Shown here in pieces: positions 1-6,872 of a stretch of DNA of 10,813 nucleotides. Source of the stretch: Pseudomonadota bacterium (GTDB lineage Bacteria; Pseudomonadota; Alphaproteobacteria; Caulobacterales; Caulobacteraceae); NCBI GenBank assembly GCA_023409795.1, contig JAEYQX010000044.1, positions 1-10,813 on the forward strand. Direction: 5' to 3'. Position numbers and translations under genes: made by a program. The first letter of the stretch is position 1. Every line of letters starts with the position of its first letter. The notes under the pieces were generated by a model that saw only the letters and a program-made list of their open reading frames with translations, had not been told where the DNA came from and did no database searches.

Positions 1-8
1 GAGGAGGA

Positions 9-51
9 CCATGCGAAAGCATGGTGGTGGGGGCGTCCCTGCACCGCCCCC
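9..51. repeat. Intergenic hairpins, left part of structured repeat
   Basis: Positions 9-24 form a perfect 6-bp hairpin, CCATGC/GCATGG, closed by a GAAA loop of the GNRA type. Directly after it, GGGGGCG (29-35) can pair with CGCCCCC (45-51). The segment ending in GGTGGGGGCG resembles the tail beside the terminator near 6664-6676, so both may belong to one dispersed C/G-rich intergenic repeat family of the kind common in Caulobacteraceae. That family assignment comes from memory of such genomes. The window edge may cut the element. Confidence 0.5.
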
Positions 52-52
52 T

Positions 53-109
53 CCGTCATGTCGCTGCAGCGCCATGCTACCTCCCCCCCTGCGCAGGGGA
101 GGATGACGG
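53..109. repeat. Cloverleaf-like palindromic repeat after the ALDH gene
   Basis: An outer stem, CCGTCAT (53-59) with ATGACGG (103-109), encloses two hairpins. One is the perfect palindrome CGCTGCAGCG (62-71). The other is CCTCCCC (80-86) with GGGGAGG (96-102). The element lies 14 bp downstream of the stop codon of the minus-strand aldehyde dehydrogenase gene, so it could stabilise or end that transcript. No T-run follows it, so it is not a classical intrinsic terminator. Confidence 0.55.
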
Positions 110-123
110 CGTCGGGCTGCCCC

Positions 124-1533
124 TCACGCCTTGAAGGCCATCTTGGCAATCTGGTGGGCGCGTTTGCCGAAGGGGGCGGCGGCGAGGCGGGTGGAGTGCC
201 AGCGGCCGGTGGCGAAGACCGAGCGGGCGTGGCTGAACTCGAGGAAGCCCTGCTGGCCATGATAGGCACCATAGCCACTGGCCCCGACCCCGCCGAAGGG
301 CAGGTTGTCATTGGCCAGGTGCAGCATGGTGCCATTGACCGTCACCCCGCCCGACAGGGTCTGGTCAAGGACCTGGTCCACCACCGCGCGGCTGCGGCTG
401 AAGACATAGAGGGCCAGCGGGTGGTCGCGGCCGCGCACATGGTCGATGGCGGCCTGGACCGTCGGGACGCTGATCACCGGCAGGATGGGGCCAAAGATTT
501 CCTCGCTGGTCATGGCAAGGCCCGGCGGCGGATCGATCACCACCGTGGGCGCGAAGCGGCGGGTCTGGCGCGACAGCCCGGCATCATGGGGCAGTTGCAG
601 CACCTGGGCCCCCGCCGCGCGCGCTTCCTCGACCAGGGCCAGCAGGCGCTCATAGTGACGCGGCGAGATGATGGAGGTGTAGTCGGGGTTGGACGACAGG
701 TCGGGATAGAAGCGCCCGGCCTGGGCGATCACCGCCTCGGCGATGGCCCTGGCCCGCTCAGGCCCGCCAACCGCCAGGACATGGTCGGGCGCGACGCAGG
801 TCTGGCCCCCGTTGGTGAACCGCCCCCAGGCCAGGGGATGGGCCAGGTCGTCCACCCCATAGTCGGGATCGACGATGACCGGGGACTTGCCCCCCAGTTC
901 CAGTGTCAGGGGGATGAGCTTTTCGGCGGCCGCCTGGGCCACCTTGCGGCCGACCTGGGTCGAGCCGGTAAAGAGGATGTGGTCGAAGGCCTGGTCGGTA
1001 AAGGCGGCCGCCACCTCGGGCCCGCCCTGGACGACGGCCACCTGGTCCTCGGGGAAATGGCGGGCCAGGCGCTCGGCCATCAGGGCATTGGTGCGCGGGG
1101 TCAGCTCGGACGGCTTGATCAGGACCCGGCACCCTGCCGCCAGGGCCGCCGCCAGGGGGACCAGGGCCAGCTGGACCGGATAGTTCCACGGCGAGACGAT
1201 CCCCACCACGCCCTTGGGCTCATAGCGGATCTTTGAGCGGCCCGGCGCGGCCAGCAGCGGGGTCGGGACGGGACGCGGAGCCATCCAGTGCGACAGCTCG
1301 CGCCGCGCCTGGCGGGCCGCCCGGGCCACGCCTGACAGCTCCAGCAGCTGGGTCTCGACCGGCGAGCGGTTGCCAAAGTCGGCGCTGACGGCGGCGGTCC
1401 AGGCGTCGAGGTCCTCCGAGACCAGGGCCTGCAGCCTGCGCAGGTCCTCGCGCCGGTCGGCCAGAGGGCGACGTGGTTGCCGGGCCAGGGCCGCCCGCTG
1501 GGCCGCGATCAGGCTTTCAATGGACTGCGACAT
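124..1533 (-). CDS. Aldehyde dehydrogenase, coniferyl-aldehyde dehydrogenase-like
   Basis: This 469-residue cytoplasmic NAD(P)-dependent aldehyde dehydrogenase oxidises an aldehyde to the carboxylic acid. The family core is complete: PWNYP with Asn117, cofactor-contacting Lys140 in IKPSE, the GSTQVG glycine motif at 190-195, general base Glu212 in ELGGK, catalytic Cys246 in GGQTC, and EEIFGP at 344-349. The short length and the C-terminal LPFGGVGASGYG region match the subgroup annotated as coniferyl aldehyde dehydrogenase (CalB). Substrate cannot be read from sequence, and medium-chain or other aromatic aldehydes are possible. The ATG is preceded by GGGGAGGG (1538-1545), a strong ribosome binding site. 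The gene lies 89 bp downstream of the SDR gene on the same strand and is probably cotranscribed. A structured repeat follows its stop. Confidence 0.9.
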   Translation of the reverse strand: MSQSIESLIAAQRAALARQPRRPLADRREDLRRLQALVSEDLDAWTAAVSADFGNRSPVETQLLELSGVARAARQARRELSHWMAPRPVPTPLLAAPGRSKIRYEPKGVVGIVSPWNYPVQLALVPLAAALAAGCRVLIKPSELTPRTNALMAERLARHFPEDQVAVVQGGPEVAAAFTDQAFDHILFTGSTQVGRKVAQAAAEKLIPLTLELGGKSPVIVDPDYGVDDLAHPLAWGRFTNGGQTCVAPDHVLAVGGPERARAIAEAVIAQAGRFYPDLSSNPDYTSIISPRHYERLLALVEEARAAGAQVLQLPHDAGLSRQTRRFAPTVVIDPPPGLAMTSEEIFGPILPVISVPTVQAAIDHVRGRDHPLALYVFSRSRAVVDQVLDQTLSGGVTVNGTMLHLANDNLPFGGVGASGYGAYHGQQGFLEFSHARSVFATGRWHSTRLAAAPFGKRAHQIAKMAFKA

Positions 1534-1608
1534 CGGACCCTCCCCACGGCCCCCATGCTTCGGGCCGCGAGGATGAAATCACAAATGCCGGGGCTTTGAC
1601 ATGCTCTC

Positions 1609-1622
1609 AACCTGGGCAGGTT
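1609..1622. repeat. 14-bp palindrome between SDR and ALDH genes
   Basis: AACCTG and CAGGTT form a perfect inverted repeat around a GG centre, touching the stop codon of the SDR gene. No T-run follows. It may be an operator, a minor RNA hairpin or chance. Confidence 0.3.
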
Positions 1623-2414
1623 CTACTGCGCTGTCAGGCCACCATCGATCTTGAACTCCGACCCGGTGACGAACTTGCTCTCGTCCGAGGCCAGGTAGAC
1701 CACGCAATAGGCCACGTCGTCGGGCTCGCCGATGCGCTTCAGGGGGATGTTGCGGGCCAGGTTCTGGTGGGCGGTGTCCTCGTCGCCGCCGGCCATGGCG
1801 ACGAAGGGGTCAAGGATGGGGGTCTTGATGAAGACCGGGTGGACCGAGTTGGCCCGCACGTTCCAGCCCGCCTTGGCGCATTCCAGCGCGACCGTCTTGG
1901 TATAGAGCCAGACCGCCGCCTTGGTGGCATTATAGGCTCCCATGCCCGGCGCGGCGGCCAGGCCCGCGATCGACGAGATATTGACGATCGAGCCCGCGCC
2001 CGAGGCCCGCAGGTGCGGCAGGGCGTGCTTGCAGCCCAGCATGACCGAGGTGAGGTTGATCGCCTGCACCTGGTGCCAGTTCTCCAGCGTGTCCTTCTCG
2101 GCCCAGGCCAGCTGGCCGCCGATCCCGGCATTGTTCACCAGCACCGACAGGCTGCCCATGTCCTGGGCGGCGGCGGCGACCACGCGGACCCAGTCATCCT
2201 CGCGCGTGACGTCGTGCTCATAGGCGAAGGCCGTGCCCGGATGCCCGGCGTTGATCGCCTCGGCCAGGGCCCGCGCGGCGTCCAGGTCAAGGTCCGAGAT
2301 CGCCACCTTCGCCCCCTGGCGGACCATCATCCAGGCCATGGCCTGGCCCAGGCCCCCGGCCCCGCCGGTGATCAGGGCCGCCTTGCCCGCCAGCCTTCCC
2401 CCCGGCCCGCTCAT
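1623..2414 (-). CDS. Short-chain dehydrogenase/reductase (classical SDR)
   Basis: This 263-residue classical SDR oxidoreductase has a complete Rossmann fold and active site. It shows the glycine motif TGGAGGLG (16-23), Asp41 at the end of beta-2 favouring NAD(H) over NADP(H), NNAG (94-97), and the tetrad Asn120, Ser148, Tyr161 and Lys165 in YNATK. The C-terminus, ending in GSEFKIDGG, is typical. It resembles enzymes annotated as 3-alpha- or 20-beta-hydroxysteroid or cyclopentanol dehydrogenases, but the substrate is unknown. Its ATG overlaps the TGA of phhB in an ATGA junction, so translation is probably coupled. The neighbouring ALDH could take over an aldehyde made by this enzyme. A dihydropteridine-reductase-like role with PhhB is a speculative alternative. 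No membrane segment or signal peptide is present. Confidence 0.9.
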   Translation of the reverse strand: MSGPGGRLAGKAALITGGAGGLGQAMAWMMVRQGAKVAISDLDLDAARALAEAINAGHPGTAFAYEHDVTREDDWVRVVAAAAQDMGSLSVLVNNAGIGGQLAWAEKDTLENWHQVQAINLTSVMLGCKHALPHLRASGAGSIVNISSIAGLAAAPGMGAYNATKAAVWLYTKTVALECAKAGWNVRANSVHPVFIKTPILDPFVAMAGGDEDTAHQNLARNIPLKRIGEPDDVAYCVVYLASDESKFVTGSEFKIDGGLTAQ

Positions 2415-2704
2415 TCGACCAAGCCCTGGGCGATGGTGTCGATGAAGCGGGCCATGTCCAGGTCCCGCTGGGTCACCCCGCCCGCGTCATGGGTGGTCAG
2501 CACCACCTCGACGCGGTTGTAGACGTTGAACCACTCGGGATGGTGATCGACCCTGTCGGCGCGCAGGGCCACGCGGGTCATGAAGCCGAAGGCGGCGTTG
2601 AAATCGGCAAAACGTAGGGTGCGGGCGATGGCCGGGCGGCTGTCGTCGGCGCGACGCCATTCGGGCAGGTCCTTGAGCACTTCAGCGACATCGAGGGCAG
2701 TCAT
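2411..2704 (-). CDS. phhB: Pterin-4a-carbinolamine dehydratase
   Basis: This 97-residue enzyme of the PCD/DCoH family dehydrates 4a-hydroxytetrahydrobiopterin, recycling the pterin cofactor of aromatic amino acid hydroxylases. The active-site pattern is intact: His54-His55-Pro56, Tyr62, and His72 in TTHD. The spacing matches the three histidines of characterised PCDs (61, 62 and 79 in mammalian numbering). The start is placed at the ATG at 2702-2704 because AAGGAG lies five bases upstream. A TTG seven codons further out would overlap this site and has no better signal. No phenylalanine hydroxylase gene is visible in the window. The gene heads a minus-strand set and its stop overlaps the SDR start by 4 bp. 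Some bacteria carry PCD without phhA, so its physiological partner here is uncertain. Confidence 0.9.
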   Translation of the reverse strand: MTALDVAEVLKDLPEWRRADDSRPAIARTLRFADFNAAFGFMTRVALRADRVDHHPEWFNVYNRVEVVLTTHDAGGVTQRDLDMARFIDTIAQGLVE

Positions 2705-2709
2705 GGCGT

Positions 2710-2715
2710 CTCCTT
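2710..2715 (-). promoter_or_regulatory. Ribosome binding site that fixes the phhB start
   Basis: AAGGAG on the minus strand is separated by five bases from the ATG at 2704. It supports the shorter 97-residue form of PhhB over the TTG start at 2725. Confidence 0.75.
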
Positions 2716-2829
2716 GTTTTGCCAAGGCCTAGCGCGCCACCCCCGCCATCACAAGCCGGGGCCGCATGATCTGCCCGCCCGGACGCTTCCCCGGATGACG
2801 AAGGCCATCTCAGGCGTTAAACCCACATC
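2716..2829. promoter_or_regulatory. Divergent promoter region between phhB and ubiE
   Basis: The stretch separates two divergent gene sets and must hold, or lie next to, promoters for both. I could not pick out convincing -35/-10 boxes on either strand. There is no clear Shine-Dalgarno sequence in front of the ubiE ATG. The assignment rests on gene orientation alone. Confidence 0.45.
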
Positions 2830-3651
2830 ATGACCCAGCAGGACGCCCCCTCCCCCGGCCCCGCCGACACCGCCTCCAGCGCGCCCGGTTCCAGCGCCGG
2901 CAAGACCTCATCCTTTGGCTTCCGCGACGTGGACGCCCGCGAAAAGGTCCGCATGGTGCGCGGCGTCTTTGACTCCGTCGCCTCCAACTACGACCTGATG
3001 AACGACCTGATGAGTGCCGGCGTGCACCGCATCTGGAAGGACGCCACGGCGGCCAAGCTGAACGCCCGCCCCGGCGAGGTGATCCTGGACATGGCCGGCG
3101 GTACCGGGGACATGGCCCGTCGCTATTCGAAGATGGCCCGCGCGGCCCAGGAACGCCGTGGTGGCGAGGACGCCCGCGTCATCGTCATGGACTACAACGC
3201 CGAGATGATCCTGAACGGGGTGGCCAAGGGCGGGGAGCCCGAAATGGCCTGGAGCGTTGGCGATGCCATGAACCTGCCCCTTCCCGATGCCTGCCTGGAT
3301 GCCTATTCGATCAGCTTTGGCATCCGCAATGTCGCCGACATCCCGACTGCCCTGCGTGAGGCGCGCCGCGCGCTGAAGCCGGGCGGCCGCTTCATCTGCC
3401 TGGAGTTCTCGCGGCCGACGACCGGGGCCCTGCGCGCCGCCTATGACGCCTGGTCCTTCCACGCCATCCCGCGCATCGGCGAGTGGGTGGCCAAGGACCG
3501 CGAGTCCTATCAGTACCTGGTCGAGAGCATCCGCCGCTTCCCGGACCAGCAGACCTTCAAGACCATGATCGAGGACGCCGGCTTCAGCCGCGTCAGCGTC
3601 ACCAACCTGTCCGGCGGCATCGCGGCCATTCACCACGGGTGGGCGATCTGA
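2830..3651 (+). CDS. ubiE: Ubiquinone biosynthesis C-methyltransferase UbiE
   Basis: This SAM-dependent methyltransferase of 273 residues performs the C-methylation of the benzoquinol ring in ubiquinone synthesis, and of demethylmenaquinol where present. Both family signatures are exact: YDLMNDLMSAGVHRIW (54-69) and RALKPGGRFICLEFS (180-194). SAM motif I is LDMAGGTGDM (86-95). The conserved region begins at FGF (29-31), as in E. coli UbiE. The roughly 28 residues before it are a Pro/Ser/Ala-rich, probably disordered extension longer than that of the 251-residue E. coli protein. The ATG lacks an obvious ribosome binding site, but no other start keeps the FGF block. ubiB follows with an overlapping start, as expected for a quinone-synthesis operon. 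Confidence 0.96.
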   Translation: MTQQDAPSPGPADTASSAPGSSAGKTSSFGFRDVDAREKVRMVRGVFDSVASNYDLMNDLMSAGVHRIWKDATAAKLNARPGEVILDMAGGTGDMARRYSKMARAAQERRGGEDARVIVMDYNAEMILNGVAKGGEPEMAWSVGDAMNLPLPDACLDAYSISFGIRNVADIPTALREARRALKPGGRFICLEFSRPTTGALRAAYDAWSFHAIPRIGEWVAKDRESYQYLVESIRRFPDQQTFKTMIEDAGFSRVSVTNLSGGIAAIHHGWAI

Positions 3652-5222
3652 GCCGGCTGTCGATCAAGTCGCCCCCGCCCGCACCCCGTCCGGAAAAGGT
3701 GCGCGATCCGCTGGGGTCCGCCCTTCGCCTGGTCGGCTGGGGCTGGGTCCTGGCCCGCCATGACGCCCTGATCCCGCGTGAGGCGACCCACCTGCTGCCG
3801 GTCTGGTCGCGGCCCCTGGCGCGGCTGGTGCAGATGTTTGCCAGCAAAAGGCTCAGGGCCGGCCGCCCCGGCCAGCGCGTGGGCATGGCCTTCGAGCACC
3901 TGGGCCCCGTGGCCATCAAGCTGGGCCAGGTCCTGGCCACCCGTGCCGACATCTTTGGCATCCAGTTCGCCCGCGACCTGGGCCGGCTGAAAGACAAGCT
4001 GCCCCCCTTCCCCGTGGCCGAGGCCCGGGCCGAGATCGAACGCTCCCTGGGTCGCCCGGTCGAGAGCCTGTTCACCAACCTGAGCGAGCCGGTCGGGGCC
4101 GCCTCCCTGGCCCAGGCCCATGCCGCCTGGCTGGCCGATGGGCGCAAGGTGGCGGTCAAGGTGCTGCGCCCCGGCGTCGAGCGCCGCGTGGCCCGGGGGC
4201 TGGACGCCATGCGCCTGGGGGCCCGGCTGGTCAACCGCTTCGTCCCGCCCGCCCGGCGGCTGGAGCCCCAGGCCTTTGTCGAGATCATCGCCCGCGCCCT
4301 GTCGCTGGAACTGGACATGAGGCTGGAGGCCGCCGCCGCCTCCGAGCTGGCCGAGGTCATGGCCAAGGACGGCTATATGTCCGTCCCCGCCGTGATCTGG
4401 GACGGGGTGGGCAAGCGGGTGCTGACCCTGGAATGGGCCAATGGCCTGCCGATGACCGACCCGGCGCTGGAGACCCTGCCCGGTCTCGACAAGGACGCCC
4501 TGGCCGACAAGGTGGTGCGCGGCTTCCTGACCCAGGCCCTGGACCACGGCGTCTTCCATGCCGACCTGCACGAGGGCAACCTGTTCGCCGACGCCCCCGA
4601 CCAGGTGGTGGCCATCGACTATGGCATCGTCGGGCGGCTGGGGCCGGCCGAGCGGCGCTACCTGGCCGAGATCCTGTGGGGCTTCATCAGCCGCGACTAT
4701 GCCCGGATTTCGCGCGTCCACTTCGAGGCCGGCTATGTGCCGCCGCACCATTCGGTCGATACCTTTGCCCAGGCCCTGCGCGCCGTGGGCGAGCCGGTGA
4801 TCGGGCGCGCCGCCAGCCAGGTCTCCATGGGCCGCCTGCTGGGCCAGCTGTTCGAGATCACCGCCCTGTTCGACATGAGGATGCGGCCCGAGCTGGTCCT
4901 GCTGCAAAAGACCATGGTCTCGGTCGAGGGCGTGGCCCGTCGCCTGAACCCCGACCACGACCTGTGGGAGGCGGCCAAGCCCATCGTCGAGCGCTGGATC
5001 CGGCGCGAGCTGGGCCCCACCAACCAGGTCAGGGAAACCCTGGAAGAGGCCGTCGCCACGATGAAGGCCCTGTCCCAGCTGGTGCAGAACCCGCCCCAGG
5101 CCCAGACGGTGGTGATCCAGAAGTCCGAGCCCCGGGCCTGGCTGGTGGCCGCCGTGACGGTGGCGGTCTGCGCCTCGATCAGTGCCTTGGTCCTGACGCT
5201 TTGGCCGGGAATCATCGGCTGA
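3639..5222 (+). CDS. ubiB: Ubiquinone biosynthesis atypical kinase/ATPase UbiB
   Basis: This ABC1/ADCK/COQ8-family protein of about 527 residues is needed for ubiquinone synthesis. It probably acts as an ATPase that helps lipid intermediates or the biosynthetic complex at the inner membrane. With a GTG start at 3639 the motifs are: KLGQ (94-97) in the KxGQ segment, the Ala-rich loop VGAASLAQ (153-160), ATP-site Lys174 in VAVK, ExD (Glu224, Asp226), HADLHEGN (307-314) as the catalytic loop, and DYG (327-329). One hydrophobic C-terminal segment (about 501-523) would anchor it, where E. coli UbiB has two. The start is uncertain: GTG 3639 overlaps ubiE by 13 bp, while GTG 3699 would also keep the conserved LRLVGWGWVLARHD block. 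The 52 codons of open frame upstream of 3639 lie inside ubiE and are not conserved. Confidence 0.93.
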   Translation: MGDLSRLSIKSPPPAPRPEKVRDPLGSALRLVGWGWVLARHDALIPREATHLLPVWSRPLARLVQMFASKRLRAGRPGQRVGMAFEHLGPVAIKLGQVLATRADIFGIQFARDLGRLKDKLPPFPVAEARAEIERSLGRPVESLFTNLSEPVGAASLAQAHAAWLADGRKVAVKVLRPGVERRVARGLDAMRLGARLVNRFVPPARRLEPQAFVEIIARALSLELDMRLEAAAASELAEVMAKDGYMSVPAVIWDGVGKRVLTLEWANGLPMTDPALETLPGLDKDALADKVVRGFLTQALDHGVFHADLHEGNLFADAPDQVVAIDYGIVGRLGPAERRYLAEILWGFISRDYARISRVHFEAGYVPPHHSVDTFAQALRAVGEPVIGRAASQVSMGRLLGQLFEITALFDMRMRPELVLLQKTMVSVEGVARRLNPDHDLWEAAKPIVERWIRRELGPTNQVRETLEEAVATMKALSQLVQNPPQAQTVVIQKSEPRAWLVAAVTVAVCASISALVLTLWPGIIG

Positions 5223-5237
5223 CAACAGGCGTGCTTG

Positions 5238-5243
5238 AAGGAG
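5238..5243 (+). promoter_or_regulatory. Ribosome binding site of the small secreted protein gene
   Basis: AAGGAG stands eight bases before the ATG at 5252. It marks the true start inside a much longer open frame that runs antiparallel in logic to ubiB codons. Confidence 0.75.
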
Positions 5244-5251
5244 CCCTTGCG

Positions 5252-5713
5252 ATGAAGACCCTGATGATTGCAGCCAGCGTGGCCCTGGTGGTCCTGCCCG
5301 CAGGCTCGGCCCTGGCATCGGGCCTGGTGTCCGGCCAGACGGCGGTCACGCCCCCGGCCTCGACGCGTCCCGACGGCAGCGCAACCCCCGCGGCCACAGC
5401 CCCGCTGAACACCCGGACCAATACCGGCAAGGCCCTTATGACCCTGCGCCAGACCATCATTGGCCTGACCAATGACCGCGTCGACTATTCGACCATGACG
5501 CCGGACCTGGCCGCCAAGATCCGCGAGCAGTCCGAGCAGATCACGCCCCTGCTGCGCCAGTTCGGCCCGCTGCAGACGGCTCAGGCCAAGGGCACCGAGG
5601 GCACCGCCGAGAAGTTCCGCGTGGTCTTTGCCAACCAGGCGACCGACTGGCTGATCGGCTTCAACGACGAGGGCAAGATCGCCCTTCTGCTGTTCCGCCC
5701 CGCCGCCGACTGA
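5252..5713 (+). CDS. Small exported protein of unknown function
   Basis: This 153-residue protein has a Sec signal peptide: charged start MKT, a hydrophobic core, and a likely signal peptidase I site after ALA at residue 22. A Thr/Pro/Ala-rich, low-complexity linker follows (about 25-58). A compact C-terminal domain (about 60-150) comprises predicted helices and then probable beta-strands (KFRVVFANQATDWLIGF, GKIALLLF). That last pattern recalls small domains attached to serine hydrolases and other exported proteins, in which substituted residues vary around a GKI turn, but I cannot name a family. It has no cysteines and no lipobox, so it should be soluble in the periplasm or secreted. The gene starts 29 bp after ubiB and is probably cotranscribed. 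A link to quinone synthesis is not implied by its sequence. Confidence 0.85.
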   Translation: MKTLMIAASVALVVLPAGSALASGLVSGQTAVTPPASTRPDGSATPAATAPLNTRTNTGKALMTLRQTIIGLTNDRVDYSTMTPDLAAKIREQSEQITPLLRQFGPLQTAQAKGTEGTAEKFRVVFANQATDWLIGFNDEGKIALLLFRPAAD

Positions 5714-5720
5714 GCCCGCC

Positions 5721-5727
<7 letters not shown>
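5707..5727. terminator. Shared stem-loop at two convergent stop codons
   Basis: CGACTGAG (5707-5714) and CTCAGTCG (5720-5727) form a perfect 8-bp inverted repeat with a 5-base loop. It includes the terminal Asp codon and TGA stop of both the secreted-protein gene and arfB. There is no T-run on either side, so it is at best a T-less bidirectional transcript end or an mRNA 3'-end stabiliser. Confidence 0.45.
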
Positions 5728-6118
<391 letters not shown>

Positions 6119-6122
<4 letters not shown>

Positions 6123-6580
6123 GGGGCCGCCGCCTTGCGGGCCCGAACCACGGCGGTGTCCAGTGCCTGCAGGAACCTGGAGCGGTCGGCATGGCTGAAC
6201 GGTGGCGGGCCGCTGGTCGCCACCCCCATCGACCGCAGGTGCTCGCCCACCATCCGGCCGGCCAGGGCCGAGCCTATGCTGTCGGGCGTAAAGGCCGTGC
6301 CATTGGATTTCAGCGCCTGGGCCCCGGCCTTCAGGCAGCGATCGGCCAGGGGAATGTCCTGGGTAATGACCACGTCCCCCACCCCGGCCCGCTCGGCGAT
6401 CCAGTCGTCGGCAATGTCGGGCCCGGCATCGACCACCACCTGCTCGATCAGGCTCTCGCGCGGGATGTTAATCCAGGTGTTGGAGACGACAAAGACCTTC
6501 AGCCCATAGCGACGGGCCACGCGAAACACCTCCTCCTTCACGGGACAGGCATCGGCATCGATGTAGAGGGTCGTGGGCAT
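6119..6580 (-). CDS. YaiI/YqxD family protein (DUF188, PIN-like)
   Basis: This 153-residue protein belongs to a conserved family without an established biochemical role. Family marks are DADACPVK (8-15), the GPDIADDW block (53-60), GDVVITQDIPLA (68-79) and the C-terminal SGPPPFSHADRSRF (123-136). The acidic residues Asp8, Asp10, Asp55, Asp58, Asp59 and Asp75 are arranged like the metal site of PIN-like nucleases, so an RNA- or nucleic-acid-processing role is a reasonable inference but unproven. The length is normal for the family. The start ATG has AAGG five bases upstream and lies about 50 bp past a strong terminator that ends the preceding amidohydrolase transcript, so it probably has its own promoter. 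arfB follows with a 4-bp overlap, tying it to ribosome rescue by context only. Confidence 0.92.
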
Positions 6581-6615
6581 GACGGCCTTATGACCCAGCC
6601 CGCTCCCCCACGAAA

Positions 6616-6629
6616 GGCCGGTCCCGGCC
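6616..6629. repeat. Palindrome in the leader of the YaiI-family gene
   Basis: GGCCGG and CCGGCC form a perfect 6-bp inverted repeat with a 2-base centre, between the terminator T-run and the YaiI-family ATG. It could be an operator or a small hairpin. In such GC-rich DNA it could also be chance. Confidence 0.25.
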
Positions 6630-6631
6630 CA

Positions 6632-6663
6632 TAAAAAAGCCCTCCCCCCTTGCGGGGGGAGGG
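6632..6663 (-). terminator. Strong intrinsic terminator of the amidohydrolase transcript
   Basis: On the minus strand CCCTCCCCCC pairs perfectly with GGGGGGAGGG across a GCAA (GNRA) tetraloop, giving a 10-bp GC-rich stem. One base after it comes a run of six T. This is a textbook intrinsic terminator for transcripts coming from the amidohydrolase genes, and it shields the YaiI-family gene. It ends 230 bp beyond the last stop codon, so the mRNA has a long 3' tail. The adjacent G-rich sequence (6664-6676) suggests that a dispersed repeat supplies the terminator. Confidence 0.88.
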
Positions 6664-6842
6664 TCGGGTGGGGGCGAAACCGATGGCAACAGGCATTCAG
6701 CCATCCTGTCGTCGGCTTTCAACCCCCTGTTCTTACTCGCCATCTGTGGCCAGGTCCGCAATCAGCCCGCCAGGGTTATTCCCTGTGGCAGGCTGACCTC
6801 TGTCCTTTGCGGCCTTGCGGCGGATTAGACAGACAAGACTCT

Positions 6843-6872
6843 TGAGACCCTGTTTTTTTTGCGAGGGTCTCA
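6843..6872. repeat. Stem-loop with an A8/T8 loop after the amidohydrolase gene
   Basis: TGAGACCC (6843-6850) and GGGTCTCA (6865-6872) are perfect 8-bp arms around a 14-base loop that contains eight consecutive T on the plus strand. On the minus-strand mRNA it begins 20 bases after the stop codon and presents an A-rich loop. The homopolymer lies in the loop, not after the stem, so it is not a standard terminator in either direction. Confidence 0.5.

Noticed and set aside
58..1236. 392-codon plus-strand open frame opposite the aldehyde dehydrogenase
   Set aside because: It lies over a complete ALDH active site on the other strand and starts inside the structured repeat.
1473..2522. 349-codon plus-strand open frame opposite the SDR gene
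   Set aside because: Low-complexity shadow; the SDR and phhB reading frames on the minus strand carry all family motifs.
2705..2725. TTG start adding seven residues to PhhB
   Set aside because: It would run through the AAGGAG site that fits the ATG at 2704.
4433..5251. Apparent 273-residue N-terminal extension of the small exported protein
   Set aside because: This part is an out-of-frame reading of ubiB. The real start has a Shine-Dalgarno site and a signal peptide at 5252.
3630..5318. 562-codon minus-strand open frame opposite ubiB
   Set aside because: It is a Gly/Gln/His/Asp-rich mirror of a high-GC gene with no domain or signal, and it covers the fully conserved ubiB.
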